A stretch of 39,271 bases of DNA from SG8-40 sp963792855 (GTDB lineage: Bacteria; Pseudomonadota; Gammaproteobacteria; Burkholderiales; Eutrophovitaceae). The stretch spans positions 1 through 39,271 of the forward strand of contig CAWBXZ010000002.1 of NCBI GenBank assembly GCA_963792855.1, read 5' to 3'. The notes beneath the pieces were generated by a model. It was not told the origin of the DNA. It was given only the letters and a program-made list of their open reading frames with translations, and made no database searches. Positions 8,871 to 14,934 of this stretch are shown piece by piece. Position 1 is the first letter of the stretch, and each line of letters opens with the position of its first letter. A program made the position numbers and the translations under genes.

Positions 8871-9366
8871 TGTCAGCCTCGCCGCTGAACCAGTACTCGC
8901 GTTCGATGGTCCAGAACAGCCGCTCTTTTTTCCAGACATAGTGTGCCTGGACGATGCCATCGCGGATGCTGCCTTTCCATGTCAGGGTGCCGTGCTTCGG
9001 ACTCACGTTGACGGCACTGAAGCGAACGACTTCTCCATCGCGTTCGATATGGAAAGCGCTTTTGCGGAAGCCGATTTTTGCACACTGTCTGGAGTGGAAG
9101 CGGCCGTCTTCGAACACCAGGTGATCGTTGTGGTGTGCGTCCATCCCCACAGTGCCTGTCGAGCCGCTGACAACAAGATGAGGAACCGCCGGCATGGAAT
9201 TGTTGCTGTTTTCCGTCGTGCCAACTTGTGCACCGTCCAGGGCCAGGACACTGCTTACGTATGCCATGCCAAGCGAGAGCGCAGCGACGTTTCGAACAAG
9301 ATTGCTGGCCGGGTGCCGCGACGCCGAACGACGCTTCTTTTCATCGTGTGATTTGATCTTGTCCAT
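8857..9366 (-). CDS. Exported or membrane-anchored protein of unknown function
   Basis: A 169-residue protein I do not recognise. It has a basic, hydrophilic start (DKIKSHDEKKRRSASRH), a hydrophobic segment at about residues 26-43 and a plausible cleavage after ALA. The rest looks beta-rich: HLVVSGSTGTVGMDAHHN, LVFEDGRFHSRQCAKIGFRK, GTLTWKGSIRDGIVQAHYVW, then FWTIEREYWFSGEAD. This looks like a small lipocalin- or sensor-like periplasmic domain (inference). One cysteine (QCAK) is present. The ribosome-binding site AAGGAGGAG is strong. Its stop overlaps the VTT gene by 14 bases, which suggests that the two products work together. Confidence 0.75.
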   Translation of the reverse strand: MDKIKSHDEKKRRSASRHPASNLVRNVAALSLGMAYVSSVLALDGAQVGTTENSNNSMPAVPHLVVSGSTGTVGMDAHHNDHLVFEDGRFHSRQCAKIGFRKSAFHIERDGEVVRFSAVNVSPKHGTLTWKGSIRDGIVQAHYVWKKERLFWTIEREYWFSGEADNVLF

Positions 9367-9466
9367 GTTCGCTCCTCCTTAGATCGTCGCCGGTGTCCAG
9401 GGCTGAAACGGCTGGTTGATACTGGCCGGTGTGTCCTGAACGATGGTCGATGCCGTTGCCGGCCCT

Positions 9467-9835
9467 TTAGAATGAAAACGTCTGGCGCTCTTCGGCAGCA
9501 GCGAGCACAGCTTGCGCGCCCATCCATTCGCCGCTGGGAATCATGTTGTCCTCGGTGACCCCGTGCGTTTTTCCGCAGGGTGGGCAGACTCCGATGCGGC
9601 CGCCGTTCTCGGTAAACGTTTCGAGAAGCTCGGCAACCGGCGGAAAGCTCTTCGGGATCAGGCCATCGGCCGAGCCGCGCTTGCCGAGGTTCGCGCCGTC
9701 GACGGTAAGCCACACCAGTACATCACCGCCGGCAGCAAGGGCATTGTTCGCGAGCACCAGGGGTGTCGCTACCCGGTCCGGGTCGCTGTCATAGTGCGTG
9801 ATAGTGAACAGGTACTTGTTGTTTTGCTTTGACAT
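9467..9835 (-). CDS. DsrE/DsrF-like family protein
   Basis: About 122 residues, starting at the ATG at 9835 (MSKQNNKYLFTITH) behind an AAAGGAA ribosome-binding site. The DsrE fold is supported by RVATPLVLANNALAAGGDVL, the DG loop at VDGANLGKRGSADGL, ELLETFTENGGRIGVCPPC and the end MGAQAVLAAAEERQTFSF. The Cys in GVCPPCGKTHG sits where the active cysteine of the DsrE/TusD group is found, and a second Cys follows three residues later. Family members take part in sulfur relay or bind sulfur-containing small molecules. Here it lies between a methyltransferase and an exported protein in the ECF island, so a role in thiol or metalloid chemistry is inferred. Confidence 0.87.
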   Translation of the reverse strand: MSKQNNKYLFTITHYDSDPDRVATPLVLANNALAAGGDVLVWLTVDGANLGKRGSADGLIPKSFPPVAELLETFTENGGRIGVCPPCGKTHGVTEDNMIPSGEWMGAQAVLAAAEERQTFSF

Positions 9836-9909
9836 CTTCAGTTTCCTTTCATCCTGCATATCTAATGCGTAGGGATTGATTGAGTTCCGACAAGCGTTTG
9901 TGTTTGTGT

Positions 9910-10698
9910 CTATCGCTTGAGCGCGAGAATGGAAACGCTCTTGACGCCAAATTGGCGGGTCGCGCCCTGGGCGCTGTCCGAGATAAAGTGGTATTCGGGA
10001 TTGGGCTTGACGTGCTCAACGCGCAAGCCGGCGGATTCGATCGCGGCGATGTAGTCATCGAGCAGCAATGCGCCGCCGATGCATGCCGCCCACAGCGTAG
10101 CGTTACAGGTGATGCCTTCGGGCAGGCGCACGTCGGTCACGATGTCTGACAGCGCTACCCGCCCACCCGGGCGCAGGATGCGAGCGGCTTCGGCAAATAC
10201 GTCTTCCTTCACCGGTGCGAGGTTAATCACGCCGTTGCTGATGACTGCATCGCAGGAGCCAGCCGCCAGTCCGGTGTGCTCGACGTAGGCTTTCTCGTAG
10301 CTGACCTGTTTAAAGCCTGCGCGGTCGCGCAGACGGTTTGATTTCCCGAGCTGCTCGTCGGTCATGTCGATACCGATCACGCGGCCTTGTTCGCCGACCT
10401 TGAGCGCTGCGACGAAGGTGTCCATGCCCGAGCCGCTTCCCAAGTCGACAACCGTCTCGCCTTGCTTGAGATCCGCAAGGTCGAAGTAGTAGCCGACACC
10501 GGCGAACGAGTCGATGGATTCGGCAGGAATCGCGTCGAGGTCAGCCGGTGCGTAACCAAGGCGTTCGGCCATTGTGCGACCCATTTCAAAGTGGAAGTCG
10601 CCGTGCGGATTGGTCGCGACATCGCGATACATGGCTTTTACTTTCTGTTCGAGTGCAATGACATCGACGGACTTCTTGAGTTGTGCGATTGCGGTCAT
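9910..10698 (-). CDS. SAM-dependent methyltransferase, ArsM-like subgroup (island copy 1)
   Basis: A 262-residue class I methyltransferase. SAM-binding motif I is VVDLGSGSGMDT (about residues 83-94), the acidic loop is GIDMTDEQL, and motif IV/V is DAVISNGVINLAPVKEDV. The post-core LRPGGRVALSDIV and CIGGALLLDDYIAAI regions match arsenite methyltransferase-like proteins. True ArsM has Cys in the SNCVINL position; here it is Gly, and only Cys149, Cys198 and Cys206 remain, so the substrate may not be arsenite. It shares an N-terminal region (F-H-F-x2-G-R ... SFAGVGY) with the fused methyltransferase at 12455, which makes the two paralogues. It starts at the ATG at 10698 behind AAAAGGGG. An ECF-type promoter lies about 60-90 bases upstream. 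Confidence 0.88.
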   Translation of the reverse strand: MTAIAQLKKSVDVIALEQKVKAMYRDVATNPHGDFHFEMGRTMAERLGYAPADLDAIPAESIDSFAGVGYYFDLADLKQGETVVDLGSGSGMDTFVAALKVGEQGRVIGIDMTDEQLGKSNRLRDRAGFKQVSYEKAYVEHTGLAAGSCDAVISNGVINLAPVKEDVFAEAARILRPGGRVALSDIVTDVRLPEGITCNATLWAACIGGALLLDDYIAAIESAGLRVEHVKPNPEYHFISDSAQGATRQFGVKSVSILALKR

Positions 10699-10759
10699 GG
10701 TCTGTTTCCCCTTTTCTCTGTGTCGTGCGCGTGCCGGATTGGCGTCGCACTTACTGTTC

Positions 10760-10789
10760 AGGACGCATCAGAAAGGAATTCCGTTCCAT
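10760..10789 (-). promoter_or_regulatory. ECF-type promoter before the methyltransferase gene
   Basis: Read on the minus strand: ATGGAACGGA, 12 bases, TGCGTCCT. The -35 is GGAAC, the spacer 17 bases and the -10 CGTC. Pattern and spacing are identical to the sites at 11231-11260 and 11472-11501. Confidence 0.75.
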
Positions 10790-10810
10790 CAATGCGTCGC
10801 GTTGCGTTGT

Positions 10811-11170
10811 CTATGCGTATGCGTACAGTTTCAGCGGCCTGGTCTCGCGTTGAATGCGCGGCGTGGCGAACAGCGGCCACTCGATGCGTACTTCGGCGCG
10901 GGCGATCGCTGCGATTCCGACAATCCCGGAACGATCGAGAACAAACTTCTGTCCGCCTTGCACGAGTTGTTGACCTTCTTCGTCAGGATGGCAAACCTGC
11001 ACCAGGCCCGAGTACACGTGCAGGATCACACCCGGCGTCGAGTCGATGGTGATAGGCCTGTTCGTGAGCAGTGAAAAGTTGCCGGCAATCTCATCACGCC
11101 TCAGCGGCGATGATGTCGGCTTTGATTGTTGTGTCGTCTGTTTCGTGGCTTTCAGTGATGTGATTGCCAT
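10811..11170 (-). CDS. DUF2917 domain protein
   Basis: A 119-residue cytoplasmic protein. After a polar Thr/Gln/Lys-rich start, the region from about residue 36 (NRPITIDSTPGVILHVYSG, then LVQVCHPDEEGQQLVQGGQK and FVLDRSGIVGIAAIARAEVR) follows the DUF2917 pattern of a small cupin-like beta domain with a conserved G-rich turn. Its function is unknown. The ribosome-binding site CAGGAGG is strong and an ECF-type promoter lies at 11231-11260. It heads the left arm of the island; the methyltransferase gene behind it also has its own ECF-type site. Confidence 0.78.
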   Translation of the reverse strand: MAITSLKATKQTTQQSKPTSSPLRRDEIAGNFSLLTNRPITIDSTPGVILHVYSGLVQVCHPDEEGQQLVQGGQKFVLDRSGIVGIAAIARAEVRIEWPLFATPRIQRETRPLKLYAYA

Positions 11171-11230
11171 GGTTGATCCCTCCTGTCTGGTTTTCCGAGT
11201 CCGGCGCGTTTCACGACGCCGTCATGCCCG

Positions 11231-11260
11231 AAGACGCAGACGTTCTCGAATCGGTTCCAT
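11231..11260 (-). promoter_or_regulatory. ECF-type promoter before the DUF2917 gene
   Basis: Minus strand: ATGGAACCGA, 12 bases, TGCGTCTT. GGAAC and CGTC are 17 bases apart. It ends about 60 bases before the DUF2917 start codon. Confidence 0.75.
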
Positions 11261-11323
11261 GCTTTCGTGATTTTTCTATCCAGGCTGTTTTTCGGTAACC
11301 GGTCGGAACGGAATTCCTTGCGC

Positions 11324-11342
11324 ATTTACATATGGTGTAAAT
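11324..11342. promoter_or_regulatory. Perfect 7-bp-arm palindrome in the divergent intergenic region
   Basis: ATTTACA-TATGG-TGTAAAT. It lies between the two divergent arms, next to a GGAACGGAATTCCTT block (11305-11319) that also occurs in the promoter at 10760-10789. It may bind a dimeric regulator; no regulator is identified. Confidence 0.45.
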
Positions 11343-11471
11343 CTTCGATTCGACCGATCATCGGACGAATCAGACTGGCCAACGACAAGAGGCGATAAGT
11401 GCCACGCGAGAAGGGGTGCGGAACGCAGGAGCTCTAGGCCGGGATGACTTGGGCAAAAAAGTGCTGGAAAA

Positions 11472-11501
11472 ATGGAACCGATTGGGTCACCCGTGCGTCT
11501 T
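11472..11501 (+). promoter_or_regulatory. ECF-type promoter before the sigma-factor gene
   Basis: Plus strand: ATGGAACCGA, 12 bases, TGCGTCTT. GGAAC-N17-CGTC as at the other two sites. It ends 15 bases before the sigma ATG, leaving a very short leader that holds the GGAGG ribosome-binding site. This suggests autoregulation. Confidence 0.78.
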
Positions 11502-11516
11502 GGGGGTGGAGGGTAA

Positions 11517-12173
11517 ATGGGCGTTTCGAAGGAATTCTTTGAGAAACAGGTGCTTGCGTTGTTAGGGCCACTCCAGGGAGTGGCCCGGCGCCTGACCTGT
11601 AACGATACGGAGGCCGAAGACTTGGTGGCTGAGACTGTGACCCGCGCTTGGCGGGCGCTCGATACGCTGGAGAGCGAAGCGGCGTTTCGTTCATGGCTGT
11701 TTCGCATTCTGAACAATACGTTCATCAGCGATCTGCGCCGCGCCGGTGCACGTCCACAAACGGACTCGCTCGATTTCGGGGATGGCGATGAGGACGAAGC
11801 CTATTTCTCTGTATTCGAGCAGGTCCACCAACCGTTCCTGTTGTGGTTCGGCAATCCCGAGCAGGAGTTTCTCGACAAAGTGTTACGCGAAGATCTTGAT
11901 CGTGCACTCGCGACGCTGCCGGAACATCACCGTATCGTCGTGATCTTGTCCGACCTCGAGGAATTCAGTTATGCGGAGATTGCCAGCACGCTGAACGTGC
12001 CGATCGGTACCGTGCGTTCCCGGCTGGCGCGCGCGCGTAGCGCATTACAGAAACTGCTCTGGCAGCAGGCAAAGGACTATGGACTTAATGGTGCAGCAGC
12101 AATAAACCGGGATGGAAAACCATGCGCGGACGCCGACGAACCGAATGCGGCACCATCGCCACGCAAACTCTAG
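11517..12173 (+). CDS. ECF-family RNA polymerase sigma factor
   Basis: A 218-residue protein with sigma region 2 at about residues 20-76 (NDTEAEDLVAETVTRAWRAL, then FRSWLFRILNNTFISDLRR) and region 4 at about 125-182 (RALATLPEHHRIVVILSDLE, then EFSYAEIASTLNVPIGTVRS). The linker (about 77-124) is long and acidic. An extra tail of about 35 residues follows region 4. The ATG at 11517 has GGAGG six bases before it. A zinc-finger anti-sigma gene follows directly. Its own promoter matches two others in the divergent arm, so it probably controls the whole island. Confidence 0.95.
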   Translation: MGVSKEFFEKQVLALLGPLQGVARRLTCNDTEAEDLVAETVTRAWRALDTLESEAAFRSWLFRILNNTFISDLRRAGARPQTDSLDFGDGDEDEAYFSVFEQVHQPFLLWFGNPEQEFLDKVLREDLDRALATLPEHHRIVVILSDLEEFSYAEIASTLNVPIGTVRSRLARARSALQKLLWQQAKDYGLNGAAAINRDGKPCADADEPNAAPSPRKL

Positions 12174-12187
12174 AAAGACCACGAATC

Positions 12188-12424
12188 ATGAGCAACAAAC
12201 CGATCGATTGTGAACAAGCGCTGAAACAGGTGTACGAGTATCTGGACCACGAACTCGGCAACCATGATCATGAAGCGATGGCGCAACACTTGAGCATTTG
12301 CAAGAGTTGTTTCTCGCGTGTGGAGTTCGAACAACGGCTCAAGGATAAGGTGAAGGCGTTGCGCGACGAACAACCCACTGACAGCGCTAGTGACCGCATC
12401 AAGCAGTTGCTCAAGGGTTTCTGA
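12188..12424 (+). CDS. zf-HC2 (ZAS-type) anti-sigma factor
   Basis: A 78-residue cytoplasmic protein starting MSNKPIDCEQALKQVYEYLD. It carries the zinc-binding anti-sigma motif H-x3-C-x2-C in HLSICKSC, with the upstream Cys in IDCEQ as further ligand. No transmembrane segment follows, so it is a soluble anti-sigma factor. In such proteins, loss of zinc or oxidation of the cysteines releases the sigma factor; that it senses thiol or metal stress is an inference from this. It lies 14 bases after the sigma stop. The upstream-extended frame (start 12122) overlaps the sigma gene and is not used. Confidence 0.9.
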   Translation: MSNKPIDCEQALKQVYEYLDHELGNHDHEAMAQHLSICKSCFSRVEFEQRLKDKVKALRDEQPTDSASDRIKQLLKGF

Positions 12425-12454
12425 TCGACGCGGTCAGCGCAGAAGGAGAACAAC

Positions 12455-13804
12455 ATGGTTGCGATCGTCAGCTTCAAACGCGAAGCCATTCTCGGCGCGG
12501 TGCGCGAGATGTACGCCACCGTCGCCATGTCGCCAGACCAGGAGTTTCATTTTCCGACCGGGCGTCGCGCTTGCGAGATCCTTGGCTATCCGCAACAGCA
12601 CCTGGACGAAGTCCCCGAGCGCGCAGCCGAGTCCTTTGCTGGCGTCGGTTACCCGTTCTCGGCCGACGTGATGCGCGAAGGCGACGTCGTTCTCGATATT
12701 GGTGCGGGGTCGGGGACCGATACGCTGATAAGCGCGAAGATCACCGGATCCAGGGGCAAGGTGTATGCGCTCGACATGACAGCCGAGATGCGAGCCAAGC
12801 TGGAAAAGACCGCTTCCGATGCCGGCATCACCAATGTCGAAGTCATCGAAGGCGATGCCGAAGCACTTCCGCTGCCCGACGAATCCGTTGATGTGGTGAC
12901 AACCAATGGCGTGATCAACCTCGTTCCCGACAAGGCGCGCGCGATAGCGGAAATGTTTCGTGTACTCAAACCGGGTGGGCGACTGCAGATTTCCGATATT
13001 GCGTTGGCGCGGCCGGTCTCCGAGCGCTTTCGGCAAGACCCGCAGATGTGGGCCGAGTGTGTCGTCGGCGCGGTGGAAGAAGACCGTTACCTCGTCATGT
13101 TGCGAAACACCGGATTTGACCAGGTCGAGCAAATCGGTGAACTCGACTACTTTGCAATGAGTTCAAACTCGAAGACCAAAGAGGTAGCACAGCTCTTCAA
13201 TGCGCACTCCATCACCATTCGCGCACTGAAACCGCTTCACGCACTGCGGCCACCCGCTGAAGCCGGCGCGCGCCAGGCGGCGTTCAATTTCGTTCGCGAA
13301 CTCGGCGGAGTGGTGGTGGCAATGCTCGCGTGGCTCACTTGCGCCGGGGCGCCGGCACTAATCGCTGCTTTCGGTGCAATGGGTGCGGGCGGCCTGGCCG
13401 GACACGCATACATGTTTCCGGCTTTTGCCGGATTTCTCGGCTTCAGTGTATGGCTGTTGTGGCGGAGCGGCCGGGCGCGAAGTGATATCCGGCCTTTCCG
13501 GATCGCGCTGGCAAGTGCAATCTTCGCGACGCTGACCACATGGTTGGCGCTTGTCGGCTTTGTTCCCTGGGCGGGATGGTTGTCCTATATCGGCATCGCC
13601 GGCGTGATTGGCGCGAGCATCTGGAGTTTTATCCTTGGACGCGAACCCGGTCACTGTCTTGAAGAGATGATCTTCGAAGCGAAGCGGCGAGAGCACCGCG
13701 CAACACTGGCGCATCGTATTGGCGTTCTCGCAGCTTCGATCGTTGTGGTCGTCGCATCGCTTTACGGCTTGCGTCTGTCTATCACGGCATTTGGCATCGC
13801 CTGA
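12455..13804 (+). CDS. ArsM-like SAM methyltransferase fused to a five-helix membrane domain (island copy 2)
   Basis: A 449-residue protein with two parts. Residues 1 to about 260 are a class I methyltransferase paralogous to the one at 9910-10698: EFHFPTGRRACEILGY, VVLDIGAGSGTDT (motif I, about 78-90), DAEALPLPDESVDVVTTNGV, LKPGGRLQISDIAL and ECVVGAVEEDRYLVML. Residues from about 280 form a membrane domain with about five helices (284-306, 318-336, 349-371, 375-394, 422-443). It includes LTCAGAPALIAAFGAMGAGG, which loosely recalls the cysteine-bearing first helix of MerC/MerT-type transporters, and a conserved-looking EPGHCLEEM loop. The fusion suggests a modified product is handled at the membrane. 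It is co-transcribed with sigma and anti-sigma (30-base gap, ribosome-binding site AGAAGGAG). Confidence 0.88.
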   Translation: MVAIVSFKREAILGAVREMYATVAMSPDQEFHFPTGRRACEILGYPQQHLDEVPERAAESFAGVGYPFSADVMREGDVVLDIGAGSGTDTLISAKITGSRGKVYALDMTAEMRAKLEKTASDAGITNVEVIEGDAEALPLPDESVDVVTTNGVINLVPDKARAIAEMFRVLKPGGRLQISDIALARPVSERFRQDPQMWAECVVGAVEEDRYLVMLRNTGFDQVEQIGELDYFAMSSNSKTKEVAQLFNAHSITIRALKPLHALRPPAEAGARQAAFNFVRELGGVVVAMLAWLTCAGAPALIAAFGAMGAGGLAGHAYMFPAFAGFLGFSVWLLWRSGRARSDIRPFRIALASAIFATLTTWLALVGFVPWAGWLSYIGIAGVIGASIWSFILGREPGHCLEEMIFEAKRREHRATLAHRIGVLAASIVVVVASLYGLRLSITAFGIA

Positions 13805-14030
13805 CGGCGCGATGGTTTTACTGCATCCGTGTGTAGCGCAGAATCTTCGAGAATCGGGCAGTCCACGCCACTAGCGTCAGTGTCGCGCCCCTCCTTCATC
13901 AGATTGCTGAGGTCTCTGGGTTCGACATCACATTGTTCGAGTAGAGCGAATATTGTGAAACAGCGTGGACGGAGTAGTGTTTCCGCATTTGCGTCTTCAG
14001 GCGCGCGATCGATATGCCGCGGGATCCTGG

Positions 14031-14123
14031 AAACAGACGTCAAACGTTGCTCAACCCGTCAGCTCAACTCCAGGTGGTAACGAGCATATTTGCGGATGTT
14101 GACCACTTCTGAGTCGAGAGTAA
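14031..14123 (-). pseudogene. Duplicated 3' tail of a DUF2797 gene
   Basis: About 90 bases align at roughly 80% identity with the 3' end of the DUF2797 gene and its flank (20005-20095). Both share CTCCAGGTGGTAAC and TTGCGGATGTTGACCAC, which on the reverse strand encode VVNIRKY...YHLEL. Only the tail is present. The preceding stretch 13805-14030 shows no gene that I can support. Confidence 0.7.
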
Positions 14124-14136
14124 GCTACCGACCCTC

Positions 14137-14302
14137 AGGATAAACAGGACGCTACCCTTGAAACTTCACCGACAAAGGTCTGCCATGCGGATCGGAGAAG
14201 TTCGACGGAAAGCTGGAATGACTAACGGAGCGGCAATTGCAGTATCGGCCTCGCGAGCGGCCGAGAAAAGACGAGAATAAGGGGTAGCGTCCTCTTTATT
14301 CT
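14137..14302. mobile_element. MITE-like inverted-repeat element, copy 1
   Basis: 166 bases. The left end AGGATAAACAGGACGCTACCC pairs with the right end, whose reverse complement is AGAATAAAGAGGACGCTACCC, 19 of 21 positions equal. The interior is shared with copies at 16625 and 17020 (GGAGCGGCAATTGCAG, CGGCCGAGAAAAGACGA). It abuts a truncated cytochrome-c peroxidase gene. No open frame is conserved inside. Confidence 0.85.
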
Positions 14303-14305
14303 TCG

Positions 14306-14628
14306 GGAAACTAACCGGCACCACGGAAAAAGAGTTATTCAATGGCCGCGACAAAGGCCGCTTCGACGATACAAAGGATGAAGCCGACGCCTTCATGTTC
14401 AAGGTGCAACAGTTGCGCAACGTCGCGGTGACGCCGCCCTACTTTCACGACGGCTCGGTCGCAACGCTGCCGGAGGCCGTTCGTATCATGGCGAAACTGC
14501 AGTTGGGCCGTGACGTGAACGAAACCGACGTGTCGGACATTGTCGCTTTTCTCGAAACGCTCACCGGGGACGTGCCGGAGCACTTTGCGAATGCACCGGT
14601 GTTGCCGGTAGCTCCGTTCCGGAATTAG
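14306..14628 (+). pseudogene. C-terminal fragment of a di-heme cytochrome-c peroxidase / MauG family protein
   Basis: In frame to the TAG at 14626-14628 the strand reads GKLTGTTEKELFNGRDKGRF, then FKVQQLRNVAVTPPYFHDGS, VATLPEAVRIMAKLQLGRDV and DIVAFLETLTGDVPEHF. This is the characteristic C-terminal end of bacterial cytochrome-c peroxidases, including the LRNV...PYFHDGS block that follows the second heme. The N-terminal part with both CxxCH sites is missing, and the fragment begins at the right end of the MITE-like element, so the gene was cut there. An ATG at 14395 could start a short product, but function is not expected. Confidence 0.85.
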
Positions 14629-14641
14629 GGCTCGCCCGCTG

Positions 14642-14761
14642 GGCCGTTCGGACTAACGGCCGCGAGCTTCGTTCATATAAAGGCCCCGCCAGATGGCGGG
14701 CCAATACACTGATGTCATGAATGTGATGCTCAAGCAGGGAACCAGGTGGCCCGAGCATCAC
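14642..14761. other. Three successive hairpins between the peroxidase fragment and groEL
   Basis: GGCCGTT-CGGACT-AACGGCC (14642-14661); GGCCCCGCC-AGAT-GGCGGGCC (14682-14702, one base bulged); and GTGATGCTC ... GAGCATCAC with a 21-base loop (14723-14761). They may be a terminator plus leader structure. No CIRCE-type repeat is present. Confidence 0.5.
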
Positions 14762-14863
14762 CCGCCAGACGCATTGATCCCTGGTAGCGTTCCGCCGGTC
14801 CGCCCACAGTTTTCAGGGAACTGCGGAAGCCCTCCGGCAAGACCGTCGAACAATACGGTATGA

Positions 14864-14892
14864 CTTGAATCAAACCGCGACGTGCCCGCTAT
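14864..14892 (+). promoter_or_regulatory. Possible heat-shock (sigma-32-like) promoter of groEL
   Basis: CTTGAA at 14864-14869, then 15 bases, then CCCGCTAT at 14885-14892, near the sigma-32 pattern. The groEL ATG follows 43 bases later. The match is partial. Confidence 0.35.
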
Positions 14893-14934
14893 CGCTATTG
14901 TTCGCGCATCGGCACTTCCAGGAGGAACGCATCC

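Noticed and set aside
9840..9910. ECF-type promoter before the dsrE-like gene
   Set aside because: GGAAC is present on the minus strand but no CGTC occurs at the 17-base spacing; the gene is probably read from the methyltransferase promoter.
10899..11060. Plus-strand frames across the DUF2917 gene
   Set aside because: They are antisense to a gene with a strong ribosome-binding site, domain match and ECF-type promoter.
14629..14934. CIRCE element or groES gene before groEL
   Set aside because: No TTAGCACTC-N9-GAGTGCTAA repeat and no frame resembling GroES is present.
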